From Coriolopsis trogii (lineage: Eukaryota > Basidiomycota > Agaricomycetes > Polyporales > Polyporaceae), in the NCBI GenBank assembly GCA_020543525.1, contig JAHYIO010000003.1:1488001-1552000 (forward strand): DNA of 64,000 bases, given 5' to 3'. Each line of letters starts with the position of its first letter. Positions within the stretch are counted from its first letter, which is position 1. The notes under the pieces were generated by a model. The model had not been told where the DNA came from and did no database searches. It saw nothing but the letters and a program-made list of their open reading frames with translations. The position numbers were made by a program, and so were the translations under genes. Below are positions 1 through 10,031 of this stretch, piece by piece.

Positions 1-304
1 CATGGATAGACCGCGCACGAAAGGCTCCGGACGATTGGTGGGGAGAAAGGGATATGGCTGCGGCGGCTCGTAGCGTAGTGTGTATGCATATTACTGCTAG
101 GTCCCGCGGCTGTACTTTACCCAGTGCTAATCCAAGCGCCCGTTGAGTAGAAGTTGCTACCTTGACCACCTTCCCCCATGGACTTGGATAATAAGGTAAG
201 CCTGGTAAGGATCTTGTGAGACTATGTAGCAAAATACTAGCCTTCTGGTGGCAGTTACCTAACGAATCTGTCGTCTATTATTACCCTCCAACGTACCGTG
301 AGTA

Positions 305-1189
305 CAGTAGAACCTCCCATAGCCCATACTTCCCATAACCCATAACCTGCTATAACCCATAGATTTTCTCAAATCCCGAGTTGGTACAGTGGGGCAAAAC
401 CCATAACTCCCTATAACCCATAACCCATAGCCTTTTGGGGGGTCGATAACCCATACATATATATTACATAATGGAAAATGTCAAGTATGGGATCCATGCT
501 TGTGTGTCGACTGCGCCTCTCCCGCTCCCCATGCCTGTTGTAACTCTCGAAATTTGAGAGAAGCATACCAGACACTCCAGCGTCTTCCCGCCACACTCGT
601 CTCACAGCTTCCCTAGTCCAGAACATCCCCATCAGTCCAGAAGACAAGTTTTGGCTGGACCATGAAGCTAACTTGGTCGATGAGCAACAAGCTCTCGAGG
701 TCCTGGCATTTTCGAGGGTAGAGGATACAAAGGAGGGCACTGGCGGGAATAGCGTGGGCGATATGGAGGTGGTCGAACCCCTACCCACGCAACTGAAGCG
801 CTCAAAGCCGCCGCTCAGCTCAGTCGCTTGGCTGCATCCCTAGCTATAGGCCTCGACGACCTCGAGGCACGGAAGCTCAAGGACACTCTCTCGGGCTTCA
901 TGCGCAGGCTCAGACTGAATTCTCTCAAGGACTCGCGCGTAACAAAGCTCACTGACTACTTTACGAGATAGTACATTCAAATACAATGCTTGCAGCCCAG
1001 AAAGTGGGCGACCCCTGTTTGAAAATGACGTCGGTCGCCCTCGTCCCACTCCGTACTCGGGCGTCTATGAATACAAGTCAGAGTCCGCCAGGGCGCCTAT
1101 TATAGCGCTTCCTCCGACAACCCATAACCTCCGATAACCCATAGTTTTGGGCTACTCCCGAGGGGTATGGGTTATCGGAGGTTCTACTG
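305..1189. mobile_element. Degenerate pogo/Tc1-mariner-like transposon relic
   Basis: The ends are inverted repeats beginning CAGTAGAACCTCC. The left copy starts at 305 and the right copy ends at 1189, and each is flanked by TA (303-304 and 1190-1191), the target duplication typical of this superfamily. Degenerate ATAACCCATA repeats lie just inside both ends. On the plus strand near 837-971 an open stretch resembles the C-terminal tail of pogo/CENP-B-like transposases: it is rich in Arg and Leu and ends near a Thr-Asp-Tyr-Phe motif and a stop. Another coding-like frame (about 590-840) lies upstream, but no intact transposase with a DDE core is present. At about 0.9 kb this is a non-autonomous or decayed copy. 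The ends and TA flanks are seen directly. The family assignment is inference. Confidence 0.75.
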
Positions 1190-1758
1190 TATCTGCTTCG
1201 GACGGAAAGTTCTCGACACTAACGCTGAGTGACGACAGCCGTAACGCCGACACACACTTCCACTTGTACCGGTAATCTTTGGTGAGTACGAACACTACAA
1301 GAAAGAGCTGGAAACCTCTCCGCGATAGTGACCCTGGTTTGTCTACTGATTGGCAAAATGCGGAAGAACAGCGAAACGCGGCCGAGCAGCTCGACCTTGG
1401 AGAGGATAACCATTGGTACCGGTGACTTATGAGTCGAAACTAAGAAGCAGCAGGCGCAACTGGAGTGGACGAACGTATACGACTGACTCGCCGCATCCAT
1501 GTTCGTCCCCATTGCGGTGAATAGGCCAGAATGGGAAAGAGTATAGAAAAGGATGGAAAGTGGCCGAACATTCGCGATTTCGCGGTACAAGGACGTGGGC
1601 GTCTGTCTTACGCGTAGAACAAGCAGGAACCTCGGGTGGCGAGTACATAAATTCCATCGTCTGCTGCGGTCTTGTCCCCCAACTCATACCCAGATTCCTT
1701 CTCATACCCCAGCTGCTAGTTTTTCCACCCCCTCACATTTACGAGCATCACACGAGAT
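1190..1758. other. Intergenic: upstream region of Hsp90
   Basis: No supported gene lies here. The stretch holds a heat-shock-element-like array (listed separately) and an A/T-rich TATA-like ACATAAATT around 1646-1654, about 105 bases before the Hsp90 start codon. Short open frames on both strands have no recognisable protein features. Confidence 0.5.
1546..1573. promoter_or_regulatory. Candidate step-type heat-shock element
   Basis: GAA units start at 1546, 1556 and 1566, exactly 10 bp apart. An inverted TTC follows at 1571-1573, two bases after the last GAA. Period-10 repeats of one half-site match the step-type elements bound by fungal Hsf1 trimers, and the GAA-nn-TTC pair is the classical core. 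The array lies about 185 bp upstream of the Hsp90 ATG, a sensible promoter distance. The spacing is seen in the sequence. Function is inferred. Confidence 0.55.
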
Positions 1759-4144
1759 ATGGCTGAGAGCTTTGGCTTCCAGGCTGAAATCAGTCAACTG
1801 CTCGACCTCATCATCAGTATGTGCCTCTCCTTTGTGCCGCGTCGTCAGATAATATTCTAACCCAGTTTCGCAGACACTTTCTACTCAAATAAGGAGATCT
1901 TCCTCCGTGAATTGATCTCGAACGCATCCGACGCGCTCGACAAGATCCGTTATGCGTCTCTCACCGACCCTTCGGTCCTGGACACCGGCAAGGACCTATA
2001 CATCCGTATCGTCCCCGACAAGGAAAACAAAATTCTGTCCATCATCGATACTGGTATCGGCATGACGAAGGCCGACCTCGTCAACAACCTTGGAACCATC
2101 GCCAAGTCTGGCACAAAGGTACGTAGTCCACGCCGACGGTCGCGTTCGTATGCATTGTGCTCACAATCCACATTCAGGGCTTCATGGAGGCTCTCCAGTC
2201 TGGCGCCGACATATCCATGATCGGTCAGTTCGGTGTCGGCTTCTACTCCGCATACCTCGTCGCCGAGCGTGTGCAGGTCATCTCGAAGCACAACGACGAT
2301 GAGCAGTACATCTGGGAGTCGGCTGCCGGCGGTACCTTCACCATTACGCCTGACACTGTCAACCCCCCTCTCGGTCGTGGAACTGAGGTACGCCTCTACC
2401 TCAAGGAGGACCAGACGGAGTACCTCGAGGAGAGGCGCATCAAGGAGATCGTCAAGAAGCACTCTGAATTCATCTCCTACCCCATCCAGCTCGCGGTGAC
2501 CAAGGAGGTTGAGAAGGCAAGTATCCTCCTATCCATTCCGTCATCGTCACAGATACTGACCACGCAGTTATAGGAGGTCGAGGACGACGAGGAACTCGTT
2601 GAGGAGAAGAAGGAGGAATCTAAGGTCGAGGAGGTCGAAGACGAGGAGAGCAAGCCCAAGGAAAAGAAGACGAAGAAGGTCAAAGAGAAGCAGACCACGA
2701 ACGAGGAGTTGAACAAGACGAAGCCCATCTGGACGCGTAACCCCTCGGAGATCACCACCGAGGAGTACGCTTCGTTCTACAAGAGCTTGACGAACGACTG
2801 GGAGGATCACCTCGCTGTCAAGCACTTCTCGGTTGAGGGTCAGCTTGAGTTCAAGGCGATCCTCTTCGTTCCTAAGCGGTGAGTAGCCGTGATTGTTCCG
2901 ATTGTGAGAACAATTCGCTCATCCTACTTCAGCGCACCCTTCGATCTCTTCGAGTCGAAGAAGAAGCGGAATAACATCAAGCTCTACGTCCGTCGGGTCT
3001 TCATCATGGACGACTGCGAGGACCTCATCCCCGAGTACCTCAACTTCATCAAGGGTATCGTCGACTCTGAGGATCTGCCGCTCAACATCTCGCGGGAGAC
3101 GCTCCAGCAGAACAAGATCCTCAAGGTGATCCGCAAAAACATTGTTAAGAAGTGCCTCGACCTCTTCTCCGAGATCGCAGAGGACAAGGACAACTTCAAC
3201 AAGTTCTACGAGGCGTTCGGCAAGAACATCAAGCTCGGTATCCACGAGGACGCCCAGAACCGGAGCAAGCTCGCCGAGTTCCTCCGCTTCTACTCGACGA
3301 AGTCGACGGAGGAGATGACGTCCCTCAAGGGTGAGTATCCATTGCGCTGCGGACACGCTCCCCACGTTACTGACTTGTGCTTGTAGACTATATCACGCGC
3401 ATGCCTGAGGTGCAGAAGAACATCTACTACCTCACTGGCGAGTCCCTTACCGCCGTCAAGGACTCGCCGTTCCTCGAAGTTCTCAAGAAGAAGGGCTTCG
3501 AGGTCCTCCTCCTCGTGGACCCCATCGACGAGTACGCCATCACCCAGCTCAAGGAGTTTGAGGGCCACAAGCTTGTCTGTGTCTCGAAGGAGGGTCTCGA
3601 GTTGGAGGAGACCGAGGAGGAGAAGAAGGCGCGCGAGGAGGAAGCGAAGCAGTTCGAGGACCTCTGCAAGGCCGTCAAGGACGCGCTCGGCGACAAGGTC
3701 GAGAAGGTCGTCGTCTCGAACCGGATCTCGGACTCGCCATGCGTGCTCGTCACGGGCCAATTCGGCTGGTCGTCGAACATGGAGCGGATCATGAAAGCGC
3801 AGGCGCTCCGGGACTCGTCCATGTCGTCGTACATGGCGTCGAAGAAGACGCTTGAGCTCAACCCGCACAACCCGATCGTGAAGGAGCTCAAGCGCAAGGT
3901 CGCGGAGGACAAGGCGGACAAGTCCGTCCGGGACCTCACGTTCCTCCTCTTTGAGACGGCGCTGCTCACTTCCGGTTTCTCGCTCGACGACCCGACGTCG
4001 TTCGCGAAGCGCATCCACCGCATGATCGCGCTTGGCTTGGACGTCGACGAGGAGGAGCAGTCGGCACCCGCAGAGTCGACAAGTACCGAGGTACCTGCTT
4101 CAACAGAGGCATCGGCTACTTCGGCGATGGAGGAGATTGATTGA
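1759..4144 (+). CDS. hsp90: Heat shock protein 90 (cytosolic Hsp90)
   Basis: ATP-dependent cytosolic chaperone that matures kinases, steroid-type receptors and other clients. Exons are 1759-1816, 1874-2118, 2178-2516, 2574-2878, 2933-3330 and 3387-4144, giving 700 residues, the usual length. The N-terminal GHKL ATPase shows [27 protein letters not shown] and [16 protein letters not shown] Glu/Lys-rich charged linker follows (about residues 215-255), then the middle domain ([10 protein letters not shown]) and the dimerisation domain. Intron 3 (2517-2573) must start with GC (AAG|GCAAGT) to keep the frame. The protein ends MEEID rather than the usual MEEVD tail that binds TPR co-chaperones. It converges on the methyltransferase gene, whose stop is 184 bp away. 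A heat-shock-element-like array lies upstream. Confidence 0.97.
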
Positions 4145-4327
4145 ACAGGTTGAGTTTGGACGGACGGACGTACGGAGGGCATCATCCATGAGTGTATAAG
4201 TAGTATCTCGGGCATACGGCGACTCCATCTTACATTCACTGTATTTTTATCCTTAGTACATTCTAATCAGCATCTTTTCTTGCTTCTCGATGTCCGTCTG
4301 GGTCGTTATCATGAGCCACCACTTTTA

Positions 4328-5423
4328 CTACTTCTTCCTCGCGATGATCAAGAAGGTCTGGTACGGATACTCAAATATCCCCTTCTCCTCGTCAATGAAC
4401 TTGAAGTTGTCCTTCTGCTTGATGATCGCATCGATGTCATCGATGACCTTCTGCTTGTCCTCGGGGCCGAGCAAGGCGATGTAGCTCTTGCTGCAAGCAC
4501 GGTTGACGACGATGTCTCGGTTCCCGTGCAGCACATAGTCCCACACGTTCTCCTCCGGGGCCTCAAAGTTGGCCGTGTACGATGGGGTGGTGAAGGTGGC
4601 ACGCCAGAGTCCGAGGCGGAACTGCGGCGTCCCGGCCTCATGCTGCTCGATCCTGTCACGGAGCTGCGCGACCCACGGCGCGGCGTTCCTATCGAGCGTG
4701 AGGGGTTGTTATCAGCGTGAGCGACATTCTCTCTCTATTGCGACGATGGACGTGCCTGTCCTCTAGATTCCAGATATAGGCGACGACACCGTTGGGCTTG
4801 AGAATGCGCGCAAACTCGGCGCTCGCCTTGTCATAGTCCGGGCACCAGTGGTACGCCTGCGTCGCGAGGGGAGTCACGTCAGTGCCCCGTCCTCACTCGA
4901 ACGCAGAGGATAGATCTCACTCACCTGCGCGATGACGACGAGGTCGGCCCACCCGTCATCGATCCCGGTGGTGTCAAAGGTGCCCTCGCGTACGGACACG
5001 CGCGGGTCTAAGGTGGACTTGGTGAAGACGGAGCGCATGCCCTCGCTGGGCTCGACCGCACGCAGCTCCTTGATCGAGTCCTTGAAGTCTGGGTGAGCGA
5101 GCAGCGCACGGGTAAAGATGCCAGTGCCTGCTCCAAGCCTGCATGAGATGATGGAATCGGGAGTGAGCAGGAGGTCTGCCGCATCGATCGTGTGTTTACC
5201 CACTCGACAACATTCAAGGGGGCCTCACTCCTAATCGATTTGCGGATATATGCGATAGCATTGGGCTGGTACGAGGGTCGTGCCCTGACAAGGAGCAATA
5301 ATGAGGTTAGGCAAACACTACGAAGTCAGAAGTTATTGGTGGTTGGACTGTATACCGGTCGTAGAGTTCGTTGGTTCCTGTACCAAAACCAGTCTTGGCG
5401 ATTTCATGAACGGTGGCGGTCAT
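4328..5423 (-). CDS. SAM-dependent methyltransferase (class I, Crg1/YHR209W-like)
   Basis: Predicted cytosolic Rossmann-fold methyltransferase of 274 residues. In transcript order the exons are 5423-5356, 5284-5204, 5138-4925, 4856-4756 and 4688-4328. The start ATG gives MTATVHEIAKTGFGTGTNEL. Motif I follows as VVELGAGTGIFTRALL, then an acidic motif II (RAVEPSEGMR), a motif around VIAQAYHWCPDYDKA and WNLEDR. This is the order seen in the fungal trans-aconitate/cantharidin-resistance-type methyltransferases. Intron 2 uses GTGGGT. Intron 4 (4755-4689) needs a GC donor (AG|GCACGT) to keep phase and give the expected LEDR-NAAPW join. The natural substrate cannot be read from the sequence. Confidence 0.85.
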
Positions 5424-5843
5424 GTTGACAAACACTCTACCACAGCCAGACGAGAACTTCGTTCAGTATGATCCAGACGTGGACTTCGGATAGAAAGATA
5501 TACCTCCTGACTTGGTTATGACGGAACAACGAAGGCGGGTATGGAGATGCTGCATCCCGAACATTGGCCGGTTATATATAAACGTGCGAGCAGATCGTCG
5601 ACTCATACCCACTCGAGAAAACGTGATTATGCCGCAAAGCCGAACGACCAGCGGGTCCGGACTAGCTGAGCGTGTCGACACGATATCGATAAACCAGTCT
5701 ATCGTGTCCTCAAGCTTGACCGGAGCCTGCAATAACTTCGACAGGGCGGTGGATAGAATATGATATCGAGGGGCTGACGCTGTGGTCGTTTTGCACAACG
5801 CAGCTCAGAGTGCCTCGGGACTCGCGGCCGATGGCCCCTTCCC
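5424..5843. other. Intergenic: methyltransferase upstream region and tRNA 3' flank
   Basis: Open frames on either strand are short and resemble no known protein. Nothing beyond presumed promoter sequence for the methyltransferase gene and the 3' flank of the tRNA gene is seen. Confidence 0.4.
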
Positions 5844-5848
5844 AAAAA
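5844..5848 (-). terminator. RNA polymerase III terminator of tRNA-Ser
   Basis: A run of five T on the minus strand begins 11 bases past the last tRNA base, as expected for a Pol III stop signal. Confidence 0.75.
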
Positions 5849-5858
5849 GGAAGTAGTT

Positions 5859-5951
5859 CGACACCAGCAGGATTTGAACCTGCGCTCCCAGAGGGAAACA
5901 GATAAACGAACGGGTTCGAATCTGTCGCCTTAACCACTCGGCCATAGTGTC
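5859..5951 (-). tRNA. tRNA-Ser(CGA): tRNA-Ser(CGA), intron-containing
   Basis: Read on the minus strand, the gene folds as a class II tRNA. The acceptor arms are GACACTA and TGGTGTC with discriminator G. The D-arm carries the A box (TGGCCGAGTGG). The anticodon stem ACAGA pairs with TCTGT. The variable arm is long (TTCCC-TCT-GGGAG). The T-arm GCAGG/CCTGC contains the B box (GGTTCAAATCC). The anticodon CGA sits at 5918-5916. The loop is over-long by 11 bases, consistent with an intron at 5914-5904 after position 37, the canonical place and known for fungal tRNA-Ser(CGA). The mature length is 82. It reads UCG serine codons. Confidence 0.95.
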
Positions 5952-6064
5952 TTTCAAGGGCAGCGGTGTGTGCATGACAGAGCCTAGGTCGGCCAATACA
6001 TTAGCGCCGCGCTTACACGGTTAGTCCACTTGTTCCGAACTACCAGTCACCGCTCAGATACAGT

Positions 6065-6563
6065 TAGTGTTGTGCTCGGCCCGGCTTGGCCTGAAAGCCA
6101 CCGGCTTTGGCCTGGCCTGAGGCGGCTTCCGGCCTCACATTCTGTGAGCCAGGCCGAAAGCCATCCTCGAAGGCCCGCCAACGGCTTGGCTTTGGCCTGA
6201 GCCGTGGCCTGCAACCGCCGGAGTGTCAAGCACAAGGGAGGGCGTCTGATGGGCTATAGGGGCGGTGTAAGACAGTGTAAGCAGGTCTTTACAATTCAAT
6301 CAAGTCAGTAACACCACTTGGGCAAAGTGACATACAAGACGCATACTTACTCTCGATATCATGCCAGTAAAACCGCCGCCCCTGCCCTTCTCTACGGGCG
6401 CTCCCCAAGCCGTGGCCCGGCGGCCTGGCTCATGGCTTCAACCTTTGCAAGCCAGGCCATCGAGCCAATGAAAGCCAGTGACGTTGGCTCGGCCTGGCCT
6501 GGCGAGCCAACCGGCCTGGCTCTGCCCGCTTTCCTGGCTTGGGCCGGGCCGAGCACAACACTA
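6065..6563. mobile_element. hAT-type MITE with 8-bp target site duplication
   Basis: This 499-bp element is bounded by inverted repeats starting TAGTGTTGTGCTCGGCCCGG, identical over about 21 bases. It is flanked on both sides by GATACAGT (6057-6064 and 6564-6571), an exact 8-bp duplication diagnostic of the hAT superfamily. The interior is very GC-rich, built from iterated GGCCTGG/GCCAGGC words in opposing orientations, and has no transposase. It lies 113 bp upstream of the 5' end of the tRNA-Ser gene. The perfect duplication suggests a fairly recent insertion, mobilised in trans by an autonomous hAT elsewhere. Confidence 0.93.
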
Positions 6564-6571
6564 GATACAGT

Positions 6572-7378
6572 ATAAGTATCATGACATGATTCCAGCATGA
6601 CCTGACCTGCTTCCGAAGTCTGTTTTCTCATCATCATTGTATAGATCTTTTGTGGGGAACTTTCGGTCAGTAGTTCGAGTTCTAGTCCAATGATTGGATT
6701 CTACGCAATGCGGCACTGAGTCGGCGGCCTATGCATTATACAGCAGACCAACGTGCTCCTTCGCCTGTAGATCCCTCCGACTGGCCTTGGATGTTTCCTC
6801 AACAGGTGATAACTGGAAGGTCGAAATGGGCTTGTGATGTACATATCACACATCCGCATAGGTATGTCGAGCTGTCATGGGAGGGTCCTGTCAAAGTGTT
6901 GATCATACCTGTTGATCATGTATAGGTTCTGTGAACCGCACAAGCCACGTATGTGATCGTTGCTATCGTCTCTGGGAGAGTGATGCACATCCTTGCCGCC
7001 GCGACCAATGATACCATGCAAGAAGGCCTTTCGGACGTCCTCCACGACGGAAACATCGTCACACGAACTCATGTTTATCGTTCCCTGCGATAGCAGAGCT
7101 CCGTAGAGCGCGGGGCGAGCATTTTGCTACTATGAATAGCCTGGCGCCCCTCGGTGTCCGTATTCATAGCACGGTGATGTTTATGTTACCAGGACGCTGA
7201 TGTGTTTTGTCCCTCAAACTGACTTCCCAGTCCCGCTGTCTCGGATTACGGACAGATGTCATCTCTGAGAAATGCGGCATGCCACGGCAGCCGTGCTGGG
7301 AAGCCATAAATATGCGGGACTCGCAGCATGGAACATGTTGGCCTTGATGGTCCATCCCTCGCTTTCAAATTCTTCGAC
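6572..7378. other. Intergenic upstream of the first DUF6533 gene
   Basis: No gene is recognised. The longest open frames (about 60-65 codons) show no domain features. Presumably promoter and leader of the gene at 7379. Confidence 0.35.
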
Positions 7379-8942
7379 ATGAGTGCGTCCGCCGACTCGC
7401 AGCAGGTCACTCAGCAGGAGCTCGAGGTATATGTGAAGTACTATGCCAACACGTGAGTCTCCATATGTATCATTCGAGGACTCACGGTGAAGTTCAGAGC
7501 TGTCAGTGTCGTGTTCAACTATGCCGACTTGGCTGTGTTCGGTCAGCCCGCCTTTCCCTCTCTTTTGCGTTGTGGATCTTCTAACTTAGCACTGCAGCGC
7601 TTCTCATGTTTGAATATTGCATCACCTTCGACCGCGAAGTTCGTTTTGCGTGGGGCCGTAGGCTGTCATGGACCCGAGGAGTTTTCCTTTTGAACAGGTA
7701 CCTCAGCATCTTGGAGTACCTTCTCGTCCTCGGCCCATTACTCCCTATAAGTAACACCTTTGTAAGTGTGAGCACTCACGCTTCCGCTTAGTGTTGACTA
7801 TTCTGGGAATTTCATAGAGGTCAGTATCCTGGGCACTCCGGGTACTTCAGATCTGACGAACACTATAGCTGTATATTCTTGACCAAGCTCATGCAAGGCA
7901 TCCAGATCGTGCTCTACACTGCATGGGCAGGTAAGTGCGAATATCCCATTCGCTCGTGCCTTCCTCTGATTCTGTCAAGCCTTCGCCGGGCTACGGATCT
8001 ATGCGATTAGCGCACGTAATCTCCCTGTCACCGTGCTGGTCATCGGTTTAGCCCTTGTGCCAGCAGTGACCAACTCAGTGAGACATTATCTAGTCTAGCT
8101 TTTCCCCATGAGCACAGATGTCCACTGACCGGTTGTCACAGTACGTCGCGGTTCATACTCTCATAGAACTGTCAGATCTTGGTTGCATGAGTTATATTGA
8201 TTCTCCGGATTTGCCATGGACTCAGTGAGTAGACTATGCCACTCACCGGATTGTGTACTGACTGGAAATTAGGTGTACGTGCTTCGCATTGCGCATGAGC
8301 TCTCAGTGACGCTTTGGGCACTATCCATAGTGTCTGTCGCCACGAGGTCGTGCATGGTGCTGTCGGACGCTCTCGTGATAGTCGTTACCTGGATCAAGAC
8401 CTGGAGTACTATTCGAGCCGCAGACAAGCTGCGCATCCAGATGTCGTTCACTTCCCTAATCCTCAGAGAGGGCATTCTCTACTTCGTGTATGTGACGCCA
8501 TTGTTTCCTGTGTTTGCCTTGGTCTGACCATTGTTCTCAAGCGTCATGCTCTCGCTCAATATCGTCCAAGTGATTTTCGACTTCTTAGAAGACGGTAGTT
8601 GGGGAATGATCATTCCCTTCTTGAACGTGTGCGTACCACTCAGCTGGGAGGCTTGCCGGTATACTCACGTGAATATACAGCATCACACCAATCTTGATCT
8701 CACGCTTCTTCCTTGACCTGGACGATCTCAGGACGGATGAGGGTCAGCCACCACGCACTCCTGCCATGTATGGAGAGGGTGGGGTGACGCAGTACTCTAC
8801 CGTCCAGTTTGTTGTTCATGATAGTAGTGTATGTGGTTTCTTTCTTTCTATTGCCACATTTGACCTTGACTATGGCTGACCTCGGACTGGCCAGATGTCG
8901 GATAGCAGACGGTCGTCGCTGTTGTCGGATTATACTCCATGA
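7379..8942 (+). pseudogene. DUF6533 family membrane protein, frame broken at one junction
   Basis: The family consists of fungal multi-pass membrane proteins, expanded in agaricomycetes, of unknown function. Inferred exons are 7379-7452, 7498-7541, 7598-7761, 7818-7819, 7869-7930, 7980-8077, 8118-8224, 8273-8487, 8542-8628, 8681-8828 and 8895-8942. The DUF6533 signature is clear: FEYCITFDREVRFAWGRRLS followed by FLLNRY. Further hydrophobic helices and a polar C-tail follow. Exons 3, 4 and 5 have the same lengths as in the paralog at 10032 (164, 2 and 62 nt). The join 8224/8273 is one base short of the phase used by the paralog. With the visible sites the frame would meet a stop soon after, so this copy may be a recent pseudogene, carry a sequencing error or use an unseen site. 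With one base restored it would encode about 349 residues, against 351 for the paralog. Confidence 0.7.
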
Positions 8943-10031
8943 TGACTGGTCCGACTCGAGGGGGCCGCATCCCGCATTCCGTCGCACATCATGTACAAGG
9001 ACACTGCAATCGTTCATGTTGCATGTCGTTTTTCTGCCAGGGCTTCTTGGCTGTCTGACCCTGGAAACACTCATGAGTGTGGTCTATCCCTTGCGGCTGA
9101 CGAGGCTGACCGGTGGCCATTAATGCCCACGCATTGATAGACAGCGTGAAAGGAGCTTCAAGGCTACGACTCACTCCCCGTATGTCTCTGTCAGACTCAC
9201 CGGCGTCTTCGTCTCTCCACGGCGTCACCCCTCTGTGTGAGCCTTCTATGCGAAGTCTATCCTCCTATTGACGTCCTTTGAGCAGTATATGGAGTTCTGC
9301 TATCCGGTGTGCTCATCTGCCGAGACGTGACAGGCCTAACCGCATTCATCAGGTGAGTCAGGCGCACACATCATGCACGGAGGTGAGCCGAACGACTCCG
9401 ATTCGCTCGAGACAGCCTTTGACGGGAGAAGCGTGTTTGTTAGGTGTTATCCACTGTTCCCTGCGTGCGCATTTGGCAGTTCCGTATCGACGTTCGGCGC
9501 CGTTGCAGCAATCATGGTAACCCCCGATTGCGTACTTGCGGATAGGCTAGCACTGGCCGTATAGGCCAATGGCGTGCCGTATTGATCGACGTATAGGAAG
9601 CCGGTCCATTTCATGGACAACAAACTCAATCAGGACGGTTTCTTAGATGAAGTCCTCGCCTTTACTGCCGTCTCTGAGGAACATTTGTGCCTCCTCCAAG
9701 TCCGGGCAGAGAAAAGTACGCAAAGCTCAGCATGGGCGGCGCCGATGCTGTGTTCGACACCGGAAAGCTAGGCCACCGGTGTGTGCTTCGTCGACAGACT
9801 CGGTATAGATGGTTCATCACCTTACACTGAATGACAGATGGCGGTATGGGAAGCCGTCAGTCACCAATCCGATAGTAAGGGTTATCTGTTGATACGCCTC
9901 TGAACAGTCGGCGACAGAGCGTCTCCTGTCCATAGGTATATATACCTCGCCCGAACCACGGATCCCATCTCTAGCTGCAGGCTAGCCTGGATGGCCCTTC
10001 TTCTTCTTCTTCTCCTTCCGGTCTCTGCAGC
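8943..10031. other. Intergenic between DUF6533 paralogs
   Basis: About 1.1 kb without a supported gene. Hydrophobic open stretches around 9287-9350 and 9480-9560 look faintly coding but have no consistent splice frame or family resemblance. They could be decayed sequence from a further duplicate. Confidence 0.3.

Noticed and set aside
840..1049. 69-codon minus-strand open frame in the transposon relic
   Set aside because: The plus strand carries the transposase-like tail. The minus frame is its shadow.
9278..9629. Possible further gene between the DUF6533 paralogs
   Set aside because: Hydrophobic stretches occur but no start, consistent phase or recognisable domain could be assembled.
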